A stretch of 64,000 nt of DNA, from the NCBI GenBank assembly GCA_009741485.1, contig CM019214.1, forward strand, positions 20,574,323-20,638,322. The letters are read 5' to 3'. Every line of letters starts with the position of its first letter. The stretch's first letter is position 1. A model generated the notes under the pieces. The model was not told where the DNA came from, did not search any database, and saw only the letters and a program-made list of their open reading frames with translations. Below, in pieces: positions 1 through 25,600 of the stretch. Origin of the DNA: Malurus cyaneus samueli (Eukaryota > Chordata > Aves > Passeriformes > Maluridae). The position numbers and the translations under genes are program-made.

Positions 1-3000
1 CAGGCAGTATTTCAAAAACTAGTTTGTGTATTTTTCTTCACAAAAGCCACATAAGATAACTTTTCCCTGGAGAAGGTATATAGTAAGTCAATAAAATATG
101 AGTAACTTGATTGCATCAGTTAAATCCTCACCGATACTAAAGAGTTCAAATGCACACTCATTTCATGTATTTATGTTTTTATTCTTCAAAAAAACAATAA
201 CTCAAATATTATTATTTTTATGCAAATGAGATACATTAATCCTCAGCCTTTTAAATTAATATTCATCATCCTTAAAAGTAAATTAACATTTTAAAATTTT
301 ATAATGATATTTAAAACACTGAGGGAAGGGACCAATAACTCTATTTTTCTTTCAGTACTTTTTAATGCAGTCCATAGCTGTTATAAGCATGACAGACATT
401 ACACCTTGAATATCACAATTGTTCCAATATCCTTAATTTTACAGAAAACTAGAAATAACAAAAATGGAGTGTAAATTTCTCCATTCATTTCAGTTATGCA
501 TTAAGTTAAAGGTTTTAAATTAACTTTTAAAACTAGTACTGCTAATTATGGGATGGACATGTCTAAGGGCTTCTTCCAAATTAAATCTAATTGCAGAAGG
601 TCTGGGTAGATAAAATAAAGAATAGTGTTAAAGCATATGGAAGATTTGTATGTCAAGGCCTCAAGAAACATATTGCAGGATCTATTGGGGAGGTCATAAC
701 TGCATTCATTGAGCTTGAAGACAGACCTAGCTTTCTTCAGTTTGGAAAATGTTAGGTCAGGTAACGTGTGAAGGCTAAGAGGTCATGAACAGTGACAAAG
801 TATAGCTTTCACACTTGTGAGGTAGCTAAGATCTTCATTGGGACCTGAAAATTCAGGCAGTGATGTGTTGAACTGTACACATAAACAAAACCAAACTATT
901 TTCTGTCTCTATGTCCACAAATTTGTCCTTTGTAACCCAGTACTGTAGTCCTAGACTTAATTAAAACAGTGATTAAAGTATGTGCAGCTGCACACTCAAG
1001 CATAAGCCATACACACTCTCCTTCACAACAGAAATGCATGCCTGTCATATTTTTGTAAACCTGTTGCTTTCCCTTAGAGGCAGGCAAGCCAGTGTTTCAT
1101 CTTAATGATGGCACAGACTGGGAAGAAACATCATGTCTGGGTCCAAGAAGAGAGTGAGTAGGGATTTCTAGAAGTATAGAGTACATGCCTGGTTTCAAAG
1201 GAGCACAGCATTGTTCTCATCTTTGAGTACACTGTTGCCAGTGTCCAAAATCGTGATTGGAATTTTCAGTGTTTGCCATGTTGTACTTACTCTGTGAGTG
1301 TGATTGATTGGTATTTGCAATGCCAGGAGCTGTTTTTTAGTTCTTCTTGCATGTGTGTTAATGGTTGTCTCCAAGCTACACCATTTGCTTAGTTGAGATC
1401 CTGCGCTGGTGCAGAAATGAGACGCAGCATATTTGTGAATCTTTCTTGTACACTGACAGAAAGTGGGAATTGTGTCAATAATTTCAGAGAGAAGGGAATT
1501 AGGACCTGTAGAAAGATCTATGTTTTATAGAATGCTAAATAAATGTCCTTAACAAGACAAAACAACTATTCTCTTATTTCTTTCACTACTTTCCTGTTTC
1601 CTTTGTCTTTGTCCCCAGCTTTTATCCTCTTATTTTCATAATCACAAGAAGCCAAATTAGTCTCAAGTGTAAGACTGCCAAACCAGCTTTGAATTTCTTT
1701 GACTGTTCTAACTCTTTATACTTTGAGCCCTGCAATGAGAACCAGAGAGAGCTCATACCAGCTGAGGTGTTGGTGGCTCATTAGTTTGGTAGATGTGTCT
1801 CCCACTCAGCCTCAAATATTGGCACATTTCAGACACCTCTACTTCCATCATGGTAAGTATCCGTTCATTTACAGGTAAATTTTCTTTTTTTGTATTAGGT
1901 ATGCTACAGGTCCTGTGCTTTGCTTCCAATAAAAACCACGTACTCCCTCTTCAAGTAATGGTGCAATCAAATCCTGAGAGTTTACAGGAGGGAAGGAACC
2001 CAGAAGTTAAAAAAACAATGCTCCACTCAGAGGAGTGAAGCAATAAAAGGCGGGTTCACAGCTGGCAAAATTGTGTCGAGAAAAGAAGGGAAGGATAAAA
2101 AAATTAATCCTCAGAGTATAAGAGTACAATTGAGGAATGAAAGTAGTTTCAAAGTGGCCGAAAAATAGGGAGAAAAAACTTAGAATAATGAAATGGTAAA
2201 TCCACATGGTCAAACTAGAAGATCACAGTCAAGATCAATGAAAACAAGTTACAAGCAGAAAAGTCAAAACACACAAAACATTCTTATCTGTAAGCCAGAA
2301 CAAACAGTCGGGATAATGACTTGACATTCTTTTCAAAATTTTGAAAGAAAGAAAATGCAACAGAAATAGTGAGGGGAACAATTTTAGGAACCGATAGTGG
2401 GAATGAAAGTGGGAATGAAAGATAGTGGGAAAATTCTATCCAACAGTTTCTGTATAACAAAATTTTGCTCTTCTATAAGCATAAGCCAAGCAATATAAAT
2501 TTTCCTTCAAACTAGAGCAAATCTCTGTTTTTCATTTATATGTCTTTGAATAGTGTATGTGGCATATGTGATTACTTAATTTAAACTAATAATCTGTCTC
2601 TGTGGATTGTAATTCCTTAGTTCTTTAGTAGCCAGGTAGGTTCCAATGCAGTGTCTTGACAGAAATGTGGCAACTCCATGCACCACTCCTCTGGCAGAGG
2701 TGGAATAAAGTCTGACGAGTCTCAAATTTGAACTGATGGCAGAGCCCGGTATTGACAACCTCAGCATGAGTTTGTGTTTCTGGAGCAGGACAATCTGATA
2801 CTGCAATCTTGCTATTCCCAGCATGTTTCTGTGTACATGGTAGCAAGAAAATATAGGATTGCAGCACGCAGGTCACTCATCTGTCCTAATCCATGGAGCA
2901 GGAAAATCTCCTTCTGCTGGAAAGCACCAAAAACACTTGGCAAAAACATTCATCTCAGCTGCCTGGGTTTCAGAGTCTTTGATGACACATGTGCCTAAAT

Positions 3001-3180
3001 TCCCATTATGGTCACTGGAGCCTCCTCAGCTCACCCTGTGCATTTATTTTAGAAGATATGAACATCTCTCTAGACAAAGTTCAGGCCATAAGCTTGGCTG
3101 CTGAAGACCTCAGTTGACTGCAAGAGGAGATCAAACACCTTGCTGATGTATGAACATCCATGTGTAGGAGTCTGGCTTTG
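1..3180. other. Intergenic, upstream of GPR143; no gene recognised
   Basis: This stretch is AT-rich with short open frames only, none of which resembles a known protein or has a credible exon structure. Minor local repeats are present, such as a 12-bp tandem unit near 2400-2435. An octamer-like ATGCAAAT lies at about 220-227 and is probably a chance match. I see no further functional signal. Confidence 0.6.
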
Positions 3181-3373
3181 CACCGAGGACTAATGGGGAG
3201 GGTGAAGAAAAAGTGAATGCTGCCTTGGGGAAGCAACAGCATTTTCTTCTGCTCGTGGGGCCCCTTCACCAGCTGGACGTTTCATGGCTTCTCCAAGGTT
3301 AGAAACCTACTGCTGCCCAAACCGGGATGCAGCTACACAGCTAGTGATGAACATCCTGCTCCTTGTGCCATAG
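3181..3373 (+). pseudogene. Truncated duplicate of GPR143 exon 1 (5'UTR plus first 23 codons)
   Basis: Bases 3181-3352 match 4757-4928 at an offset of 1576, with 171 of 172 identical positions; the only mismatch is T at 3266 against C at 4842. The copy contains the 103 bases before the GPR143 start codon and the first 23 codons plus one or two bases. Its ATG is at 3284. After codon 23 the frame runs into unrelated residues and stops at TAG 3371-3373, giving a 29-codon ORF with no in-frame splice donor. The duplicated block begins downstream of the M-box and CAG repeat of the real promoter, so those elements were not copied. After 3352, a short ATCCTGC match resembles exon 1 sequence near 4992; it could mark an internal deletion or be chance. 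It is unlikely to make a receptor. Confidence 0.85.
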
Positions 3374-3460
3374 CCCAGGCAAAGCCCTGAAGAGTCCCCT
3401 GCCAGCAGGATGGGTGGACGCACATCAGGCCTGGCAGCTTGGGCTCCAGCTGCCACCCCA

Positions 3461-3512
3461 GCCCTGCCACCCCAGCCCTGCCACCACAGTCCTGCCGCCA
3501 CTGTCCTGCCCC
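3461..3512. repeat. Small minisatellite, about 14-bp unit
   Basis: About four imperfect copies of a C-rich unit (GCCACCCCAGCCCT and variants) sit just downstream of the exon 1 duplicate. The unit decays toward the right end. The repeat explains the long open frames on both strands here. Confidence 0.7.
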
Positions 3513-4720
3513 AGAAGGCTGCACAGCCCCCACCAGCAGGCTGACAAGCTTGGTGAAGTTTGTTCTTTTGCTGGGATCAGGTGTGTGATGTATCTTGGCT
3601 AATGAATGCAGTAGGTACGATTTTGCCCAGGACTGCAGCTGTTATCCCTTCTGAGGGCAATCACACTGTGTTCATAAGCACTGCATGCAAAACACCCCAC
3701 TGTCATTCACTAGTCCTTCATAATTGCTGCTAAAAAAATAAACTCCGCCATTGGAGGGGTGGAGGAGGAGGTCAGATTGCTTGTTCTTACAGGGACTAAT
3801 TATAAAATCCATGACTATGTTATTTAACATTCTGTTGACTTTGCGTCTTTTGGCAATTTCCCTCCTGTATTTCCTGAATGTTTCCCTATAAACAAATTTT
3901 CTGAAAGGGTGAGGGCCTGGTGCAGGGAGTTTGAAACTTAGTTGAGAGGGGAGAATTACTTTTTCTGTTTTTGTGATTCTATTTATTTGCTGCTGTATGT
4001 AGCAGGACCCCATCTTAAAAGATATTGTCTAGCTTATAAAGCAAAACCAAATATTGCAGACCAAATTCCTGTTTTCATTTTAAATCCTCACCAAATTAAA
4101 AAAAAAAAAAGAGAGAGAGAAATGTATTATTGAGAAATCCTAAGTCCTGGCATTTTCCATGTCAAGCTGATCTAATACAGACAGTACCAACTAAAGAGAG
4201 GATTTTTTGCAATTTAAATAGGATGAAGTTAATATTTTCTTCCCAAACATAATCTCTTTCCACAGTGATAGGATATCGTGTTTCTGATTTTATTTACAGA
4301 GATAGGTGGGTGGGTTGGATCACTAAAACTAAGATTTGGGTTAGGGTGTGGATTTATATCCCTGCTCCTCCCTGTACAGACTGTGACTGCTTATGTCTGG
4401 ACTCCTCTTTTCAATTAATTTGCAGTAATTAAAGGGTGCTGTGTGGGATGGGGCTAAAGAGAAACACAATTAAAATGTAATGCTTCTACTTTGGTATCTG
4501 CATCCTTATTTATTTTAAGCCTTCTTCAATGCTCTGACGAGTTTAAGTCTTCCTGTATCACATACTGTGCAAGCAGAAATATGTGAGTGAACTGTTGCCA
4601 ATGGCTCTGAGCAAGCATGGGGCATGTTTCAGATTACACTGTTTTCTTGTTCGGATCTGATCTCTTTGCTAGGGAGGCTGAGAAAGGCAGCTCTAGGGGA
4701 TTTGCTTCCAGCAGCAGCAG
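3513..4720. other. Intergenic between exon 1 duplicate and GPR143 promoter
   Basis: There is no recognisable gene. An A-run followed by a short GA repeat lies at about 4097-4123. The rest is AT-rich unique sequence. Confidence 0.55.
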
Positions 4721-4728
4721 CAGCAGCA
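4711..4728. repeat. (CAG)n microsatellite in GPR143 proximal promoter
   Basis: Six GCA/CAG units lie immediately next to the M-box-like site. It is a simple triplet repeat in non-coding sequence about 130-150 bp before the GPR143 start codon. Confidence 0.85.
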
Positions 4729-4735
4729 CATGATC
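4725..4735 (-). promoter_or_regulatory. M-box / E-box, probable MITF site of GPR143
   Basis: On the - strand this reads GATCATGTGCT, which differs from the classical melanocyte M-box (AGTCATGTGCT) at the first two bases and contains the E-box CATGTG. It lies about 125 bp upstream of the GPR143 ATG. MITF is known to activate the mammalian OA1/GPR143 promoter through an E-box, so position and sequence agree. An XRE-like TCGCGTG at 4742-4748 is probably incidental. Binding is inferred, not shown. Confidence 0.65.
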
Positions 4736-4768
4736 CCTCAATCGCGTGATTCTCACCACCGAGGACTA

Positions 4769-4792
4769 ATGGGGAGGGTGAAGAAAAAGTGA
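4769..4792 (+). other. Upstream ORF 1 in GPR143 5' leader (7 codons)
   Basis: ATG at 4769 is followed by six sense codons rich in basic residues (MGRVKKK) and a TGA at 4790-4792. It is transcribed only if the start site lies upstream of 4769, which cannot be seen here. The initiation context is weak at -3 but has G at +4. The same uORF is also present in the 3181-3352 duplicate. Confidence 0.4.
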
Positions 4793-4859
4793 ATGCTGCC
4801 TTGGGGAAGCAACAGCATTTTCTTCTGCTCGTGGGGCCCCTCCACCAGCTGGACGTTTC

Positions 4860-17510
<12,651 letters not shown>

Positions 17511-17890
17511 TTTTTACGTGCAGAGCTGGATCTAACTTTTCCTGGATCTAACTTTTCACGTTGTCAATACTCATAAAACCACACCAATGTGTGAATCATT
17601 GCGTACTCTGGAATTAGGTTTGTGCTCAATGGCTTAATGTCATTTCCTGTAACTTGTGAGACTGTGTGAGACAGAGAGATATGGTTTATGTCTTCGTTTG
17701 CCTTCTAGGAGATATGTAAACAGGCTTGAACCATGTAGAAAGGCTTGAACCTTTTTCACCAGGAGTATTTCTCTGCAAAGATGTATGTTACTTATGATTA
17801 ATTTTCACTCATTTTGTTTTAATCTCTCCTGTAACCTCCTTATGGTAGAATAGTCTTTTGTTTAAATAAATGGACTATTAATATGTTGGG
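17511..17890 (+). terminator. GPR143: GPR143 3'UTR and poly(A) signal
   Basis: A short 3'UTR follows the TAG. It contains a direct tandem copy of a TGGATCTAACTTTTC unit at about 17528-17556. A canonical AATAAA is at 17865-17870, followed by a T/G-rich stretch from about 17881 that fits a downstream element. The 3' end is placed near 17890 by inference. If the exon 8 donor at 17452 is used, this would be intron or an alternative 3' end. Confidence 0.7.
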
Positions 17891-20800
17891 TTTTTAAATG
17901 TGTTGCCTTGCTTGTCTTGCTCAGCATAATATTCCTCATCCACCATTACAGTTCTAGGATTTCTGAGACACCATTTCCAGCCTTGACAGTCTGGTAAAGT
18001 ATGAGTGACAGCAAACTCTGACCTAAGCACAGATATTTCCTGTTTGTGTAGGCTTTCACTGTCTTCTTTTGGCTTGTTTATGTGAATTTTTGGTGTGGTT
18101 TTATCTAGGGAGCTGAAAGGCTTTATTGAAAAAAAAAAATTAAGCCCAGCATAGGCTCCACAAACACTTGGGAACAATGATACCAGTTCATGCCAGGTTC
18201 AAGAAAAAACAAACCTTCAAACTATTTTTTAATGTGGATTCAGCATGATCTTTATGTGTACTTACCTAACAGGGCTGTGACTGCTGGGGCAGGTGCATCA
18301 AGAGACAACATTTGCAAAAAACACTTCAGTGCTCTGAGAGCTCATCATAAGACAGAGCAAGTAGAATCAGTAGTCTGTCCTTTTAGGAGTGTTCTATTTT
18401 ATACCTTCATGTGCTGAATGAAGAGACCTTAGATCCATTTTCCTTATCTTCTCAGATACACACCTCTTTTGGTGCAGTGTCCTGGGTACCAATTTCCAAA
18501 CAATTCCCCAGACTAGTTGAAAGTTAAGAAAAAAAGATGACCATGTCTCCCCTAAGCTTTCCACTTCATATCAAAAGTAGAAGTAAAATGGTTTGTCTGG
18601 TTGTCCTGGAAGTTGTTTGCATGGTGGAAGCCCCTAAAGCCTGAATAATCCTGCTCCCTTTCTTCAGCATGTGACCAGGACTGGGCTTTAAATCCTGCTC
18701 ACATCCACTTTGGCTGAACTTCCTTGGCTGTTCCCACCTTTCTTTTCTAACACAGTTCAGTTTCAGCTATTGTAAAAAAGAACTAAAAAAATTTAAAATA
18801 ATAATAATAAAAATTAAAGACCTCTGAAAGGTTAATGCAATAATAACGTGAAGCTTAAGTTCCTTGGTTACTCAGGGAAGTGCTGTGAAGGTTGGACATT
18901 CAGGTTCAGCAGAAAAATTACTAGAAAATATTGATTGGCTAATTTAAATAAATCATCTTCTTGAGCTAATTGTTTGATACAAAGGTGTTAAACAATGACT
19001 GGACAACTATTTAGGCAGATCGTTACAGAGCTGTGGTTGGTTTGTATTGTATTAGCAAGTATTTTACATTGTGCCCTGTGGAAACCTTTGCGGCTTTATG
19101 GCTTTTTATTGCTGCTCTCCTTGTCAGAACTACTGGCAGATGACCAGACCCTTTCTTTTCATCACAGTCATTTGTTACCTACCTAAGTATGAAGAGAAAG
19201 CACACAGACTTATGAGCAGATTATGATGAGCCTTTTGAAACAGACACCATTTTTTGGTGCAATACTCATCACAGCTGGGGTCAAAAGAGCAGGAAAAAGG
19301 TGGAGGTGGAATTGTTAGTAAACCTTTTCAGATGCTGTGGTGTGGGCCAAGCTGCAAAACCTTAAACCAAAATAAACAGTCTCTGGCTTCACAGGAATAA
19401 TTACATGGCACGAAAGCACTTGGGACAGGCTGTAGCAAGAGGGTCTGTGAGATGACTGCATGACTAATTCCTCCCTCCCTTCATTGCTCCAGGGTAAGCG
19501 TGTGGGACAGGGACAGATGGGGTGCCTCAGTCCCGGCCCCCCAAAGCTGTGAGCAGCCTCTGAGCAGTGCCAGCTGGCCACTGGTACTGGAGCACTCCTA
19601 TTCTGGGACAGCCTTCTGCAAGGGCCAGGCTTTGCTCCTCTCCTTTTCTTCTTCTTTCAAGGTTGTCCTTGGTGTGAGTGTGGTGTATCTGTGTGTTAGT
19701 AATCTAGTGGGATGTCATCAGGAAAAATTGGGACCCGACTGAGAGCCTAAGAAAGAAAACTGACCTAATTTTGATGCACCTAGAAATTGATATGGGGCAT
19801 TGCAGAGCAAGCTGACAGTAGATTTTGTCTTATAAAAGAAGTGTTTGTGAGAAGAGTTTCCTTACCTGCTGTTCCCAGCCTCCAGTAGACGTACAGGAGA
19901 TACTCCTTCACAGCTTAGAATTGGATGATAATTGATTCTACTCATGTGTAACCATGACCACATTTGATTTCACCTTACACTAAACTTGTTCTTGCCTCAC
20001 TATTCCACAAATCAGGCAAAGCATTGCCTCCTTCAAGCAATGCAGCAGATGCCCCTCCCTCCCCACCAGGAATATGCTTTTGGGGTCCATCCATCTCCTG
20101 ACTGTCCCTGCTCCCTGTCATTGCTGCATGCACGAGAGAGGGCAGCTGCAGGCCAGCAAAGCTTCATTTGGAGAGAAACTGTGTCCTTTAAGGGCCAGCA
20201 AGGGCAAGCTACAGACACCACATCCTGGACAGCACAGCTGTGACACCAACCTGAGCACTGCCTTAAGAGTGGCACCACTGCCGAGAGAGCCTTGTGCACA
20301 CAGAGAAACATCCCGGCTTCCATTCTGATGATGATTTGTATCTGTTTAGCTGTCTTGAGGGCTGCCCTGGTGAATGTGGCCTGTGTATTTGTTTTCTAAG
20401 ATGTGTTTCAAACCTGGCTTGGGTTAAGGAACGAGAGCTCTTGTCAATACTGAAGAGCACAGAAGCAGTCAGAGCCTTCAGCTCACACTTGTGGGAGGGA
20501 CTCACTTCCACAGCCACACAGCTCTTCCCTTCCTGAGCAGGAGGGCAGCTGGAACAGCAAGGTGTGACTCAGAGAAGTAAACAGAAGTAAAACTGGATCA
20601 GATACTGTCTAATAAAATATATCGATCTTAAGTGTTGTTTCAACAGTACAGCAGTTGTCAACTATAGCTTCTTGTATTTTGGGTGCATTAGAGAGCAACA
20701 AAGCCTTCCTGAATTTATCAAAGGGGAAAAAAAGTAAATTAAAATAAAAAGGTAGTTGAATCCATGCACTGGAATGTAATTAGTGTGGTGGAATCACATA

Positions 20801-22599
20801 AAGAAGATATCTATATATACAGGGCAGTATTGCCTTTATTTAACTCTCCTGGCCTCCCAGCCAGCTTATCAAACTCAACCACACACAGTAAGTGCTCTCT
20901 GTATTCACCAAAACTTATTTTTAAGCACTCAAAGATAAAATTAAAACTTCTAGGGAAAAGGTCCTTCTCATATCCTAGAATACTTTCTTAAACACTCCTG
21001 GTTGTTTTCTGTTGGTGGAAGAGGATATATGGAACTGTATTTGACCTGCCAGCCTCATGTTTAATTACTATTTTATTTGGCCAGATGTTCAGGCTAATTG
21101 CAAAGCTGAAATATGAGCACTAATAAAATAATAAACAACGTGAATAGGCAGATTGGTTGCATACCACAGCTCTGCATTTATGAGGCCCACCATATGTCTG
21201 AATAACAAAATCCTAACTACACCTCTCATTAAGCCCTTCTGGTAGACCAAACACATGGAGGTGGAAAGTGAAATGTTTAATGTGAGCCCCCCATCCCCTC
21301 AATTACCATACTTGACTTATACTTCAGTATTTGCCTCTGTGTATACATGAAAAATTATCTGATAAAAAAAATTAAATTTTTATGAATCTCAAGTTTGCAG
21401 TAACCCCAGAGGAAGATCTCTAAACCACATGGTCGTTGACATAAGACAGTCAGATGATGTCTAGGTCATTGATTCTTTAAGGAACAGACATGCACATGTG
21501 TGGACATTGAAACTGGAAGCCGAAGAAGATGTAATCTTACAGAAAGAAAAACAGGGAGCACAGTCAAGTCCAGGGATTCAGGCATGAATCTGTTTTCCTG
21601 GCTAATATTCCCTAGGATGTGCTGTGAGCTGCATTGGAAGTTGGTTCTCTCACTGAACCTTTCTAAGCAAACTCTTAATCATGCTGGACAGTGAAGCCAC
21701 AACGGGTTTTGGAGGCAAAGTTTGCAAAAGGCTGAGAAAATCTAAGCATGCAGCTGTAGGGAAACCATCCAGTGATGAAAGCCATGGAAGACTTACTGCT
21801 GCCCCTGCAGCAGAAATCTCTTGGTTGCTGGGTCTCATCACATTTTGGGGCACCAAGCAGCTTTTGAAGCTTTCAGATTTCTCCCTGGAGGATATCTGTG
21901 TCCCTGCAAAGCCAGTGCCTGGAGCTGAGAAGGCTGGGGAGCTAGTGGCTCACTGTGGCCCTGGGCTGTGTCCTGTGTCATGTGGCAGTACCAAGGGCAC
22001 CATGGGTCTCTCTGTGCCCTAGGATGAAATCCAGGCAGCCTCCGCCTTCTCTTCCTTGGGTAGGGAATTGGGTCATAAGGGCTGGAGAAGAACCGTGAGG
22101 GTCTGAGATGTGTCCCACCCTCTGCAGAGTGGCAGAATGACAACTCTGTTAATAAAGACAACCTCTGCTGATGAAGCCTTGTCCTATCCTCGTTTTTCAT
22201 GAGCTTTTCCATAGCTGAGAAGGACTCAGAGGGCAAATGGAGGCCGTGGATCCCTGCCTTCCAGTTGGCTCCAGGGGGATACCCACCTGGGTCTGCCTTT
22301 GTGCGCCTCCTGCAAAGCTTTGAAATGATAGAACCAAACACACCGTGGGTGTGCCATGCAGATTGGAAAAAAACCCTTTTAAAGACACGGCTTTAAGCAA
22401 TGCATGGGGTTGATTTTGTGCAATGCGAGGATTTTGTGCTGTGTTGTCTGGGGTGTCCTGGAGCATCGTCCCCCCTCAGAGGCACCAGGGCTCAGGACAG
22501 CACAAACACTGTCAGCCATTCACTGCAGCTGTAGCCATGTGACAGCATCTCACCCTGGATGGCTACAGCAGAGAGTGAGGGAATTTCCTGGGAGAAGAA

Positions 22600-22622
22600 G
22601 AGAAAAAAAAAAAAAAAAAAAA
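22600..22622. repeat. Poly(A) tract
   Basis: An uninterrupted run of about 23 A bases in intergenic sequence. No retrotransposed body is recognisable to its left, so it is treated as a simple repeat. Confidence 0.8.
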
Positions 22623-25600
22623 GCACATCACCACAAGTCCCTCTTTAGGCAAAAGCACTGGACTGAGCACCGCGTTTTATGTGGCAATGAAACGTCCTTG
22701 CAGCCTGCCGCTGGTCATGAGGCACCATGTGACAGCGAGCGCAGCATTCCTCTCTCCAGCGCTTTCCTCAAGGCACCAGACCGGACTTGCCAAGGATCTG
22801 AGGCGTTCCCCAGCCACACCGAGAGCTCTGGGTAACACCCCAGCTCTGCTAATGCCCCACGTCAGGCAGTCGGCCACCCCCTAGGAACGCAATTACACCC
22901 AGAACAATACAGGGGAGGCGAGATAAGACAGCTTTTCCCTTAGTTCCCAGGGGTTTTATAGCCTGAAAGCTGGTATACCCAGATTCCTTCAATTCAATAT
23001 CGGAATTTAAAATGAAAAAAAAAAAATTTCTACCTTAGCGAAATGCTTTTTGTTAAAGACAAAATACTTTTTAATAAGTATCTTCGAGTGTAAGAGAGGC
23101 CTTTTCTCGATTGCTGGGCTCTGTTTGCTACTGAGCTCCATGATTTCACTGGAAATGAGGTCAATGCTGAATAACTGGAGATCCGTGAAAAGCATGAACT
23201 GCAAACAGAAGACACAGGGGTTCTCCAGGTGAATTGTTCCTCTCTTCCAGATACTTTTATCCTCTGACAGAGAATGGGGTAGTGGGAGCTGCTGCCCGTG
23301 CCTGAGCTGCTGCTGCTGCTGCCCTTCCACTGGGCTCACAAAATTGCTGCTTCACTGGGCCAAAAGAAGGGAGAAACGAAAGCAGTACTGGCTTCGGTAG
23401 GGTACCCCTCACTGCAGTTTGGCAGTATTTTTACAGGGGAAGCCCAGGGAGCTGTAACCCTGTGCTCAGGGCTCCCACTGGGGCTGTGAGAGATGATCTG
23501 GATGCTGCCAGCCCCTGGCATCAGCTCCTGTCAGCAGGGCTGCCTGAGCACCAGCCCGTTAACTTTAGGTCTGTAAAACCTTAAAAAAAAGTGGTTTGTT
23601 TTTTTTTTTTTATGGTAACATCTTCAAATATTTGTTTTATTGGTACATTACGGGGAGACAAAAAATGGTATGTACTGTTTTCATTTGTTTTGTGAAGATA
23701 TCACATTGTAGATAATGGATTCATTTAATTCCAGATTCTGATCATACCTGTGAAATTGTGGGGTGGCCTCCTGCCTTGCTTCTGCAGATACTTGTGAAAG
23801 GAACGGATAAATATTCAGGTACAATTACACAAAAAATCAGATATCAGTGTGCACATGCATCACAACACACACATATAAATACTCCCTAGGTTTTAGATTC
23901 ATAGAAAGTTTTTGCTGATGGATAAACAATAAATTAATTCTTTTGTTTTAGAACTTTTTTCCTCCTCCAAATGTTACTGCCTCTTATTAAAAAAACAACA
24001 ATCACCCCAGAAGATACTACCTGAAGTGATGAACAAACATTCTCTTTAAGAAAACTTAAATTTTCATAAAAATAAAATTTTATCATCCAGTTCACTGCTC
24101 ACAAATATCCTTCAAAAATACAACAAAAAATTCCAGCAATATTTTCTCATAAAATTCTCATTGCTTTGCTTTCTCAATCTTTTTTTTTTTCAGGGCTATT
24201 TTCCAGTGACTTTTGGGGTGGTCCGTTGGTTTTATTTCAACCAACAAAAGCAATGATTTACTACATGGACCTCCAAGAGGCCACTGCAGAATATTTTTTT
24301 TTGAGAGAAGCAAGTCCAAACATGACATCTTCCATCTTAGAAAAAAATCCAGATACACAGCACTTGCTGGGCAATAGTACCTTCCCCAGCAGAAAGCATG
24401 CAGGGTATAGCAAGGAGAAAGAAAATATTAGTGAATTAGGTGAAAATAGTAGAGGAGAAGGCAAGACAGTTTTCATTCTTTGAAATTAATTTCATCTTGG
24501 GAGCTGTTCTGCTCCTCATTCCACCAACGCAGGAATGAGCACCAGCCCTTTTGGGGTTCAGACGTGGGAAGGAGTGGTCAAGTGGCAATATATAATAAAA
24601 TCAAACTTCTCCTTTTCTGCTGGAAGTGCTGATGTTCAGTTCCTACTGGAATAGATTTGGCTCAAGAAAAGATCAAGCTGTTGGTGGTTGGTTTTAAAGT
24701 AGAAGTTTTGTGAGGTTTGGTGATAAAAGCTGTGGGACAAGTTCTCAGCTTAGAGCTGTGCACAGAGCAGTCCCTCTCTCCCCACCTGCTCGCTTCTCTG
24801 TCACTGTAGGAACCAAAACCCAGGCAGAAATGTGCTGGTTTGTACAGACAGAAATGTTGGGGTTTTATTGGTAAGGATCTTCTGTGATCTGTGTAGTTCA
24901 TCTGTCAGCTCCCCCAGTCTCAAGTGGGCTGGTGGAACTAGTACAGTGGTAAGTGCTGGTTTCTCCCATACCAACACCTTCAGTTTTCCAAATTTTCATC
25001 TGGAGAAATACACTTGAAACTATTAATCTTTTCCAGATTCTGGCATAGAGTCTAGAGCACTTTTAAAAAGTAATTTAGTACCAACACATTTTTTACTGTT
25101 CTGTATAGGAGATACAGGGTTTTCTCTTAAAAACTGATGTTGCTTCTATGTGGAAAGATTTTTATAGCTCTTACTGGAGCGTTCATCCATGTCTCTGTAC
25201 TGAAGCAGACCTAAGTCAGGATGCCACTCTTTATGCTGGTAGATTAGAAAAAAAAAAAAAAAAAAGGATGTCTGTGTGGGCTGACTGAAGCACAGAATCT
25301 CAGCCATCCTCTGTGGAGGAAGGTGAGTGGGGGAAAGATTAGACACGGTCATTTCATTGCGCACAAATTTCTCATGATTCTCCCCAAATCAGCCTCTGGG
25401 AAAGAAACCAACAAGCAGCCACTGTCCAGGGCTTAAAGCATGGAAACACCATGCTGAGGGCTTTTCCCTTCAGATCTCTTCTTCCTGGGAGTCTAGGCTG
25501 CCTGCCATGAGAAAAAGGGAGATTTTCTCAAACTCTTAATGATTGTTTAATCTGCCAATGCCTTTGCAGGACTCACACTAACAGGTTACAGACTCTTTAT

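Noticed and set aside
220..227. Octamer ATGCAAAT in AT-rich upstream sequence
   Set aside because: Expected by chance in AT-rich DNA and far from the GPR143 promoter.
3307..3533. Gly/Trp-rich - strand frames with multiple repeats
   Set aside because: They reflect the 14-bp minisatellite and the antisense of the GPR143 exon 1 duplicate.
21838..22341. 167-codon - strand open frame
   Set aside because: It has no similarity to a known protein, no domain pattern, and competes with other frames over the same G+C-rich sequence.
22404..22884. Overlapping + and - open frames of 65-143 codons
   Set aside because: Low-complexity codons through a poly(A) run (poly-Lys) and no homologue.
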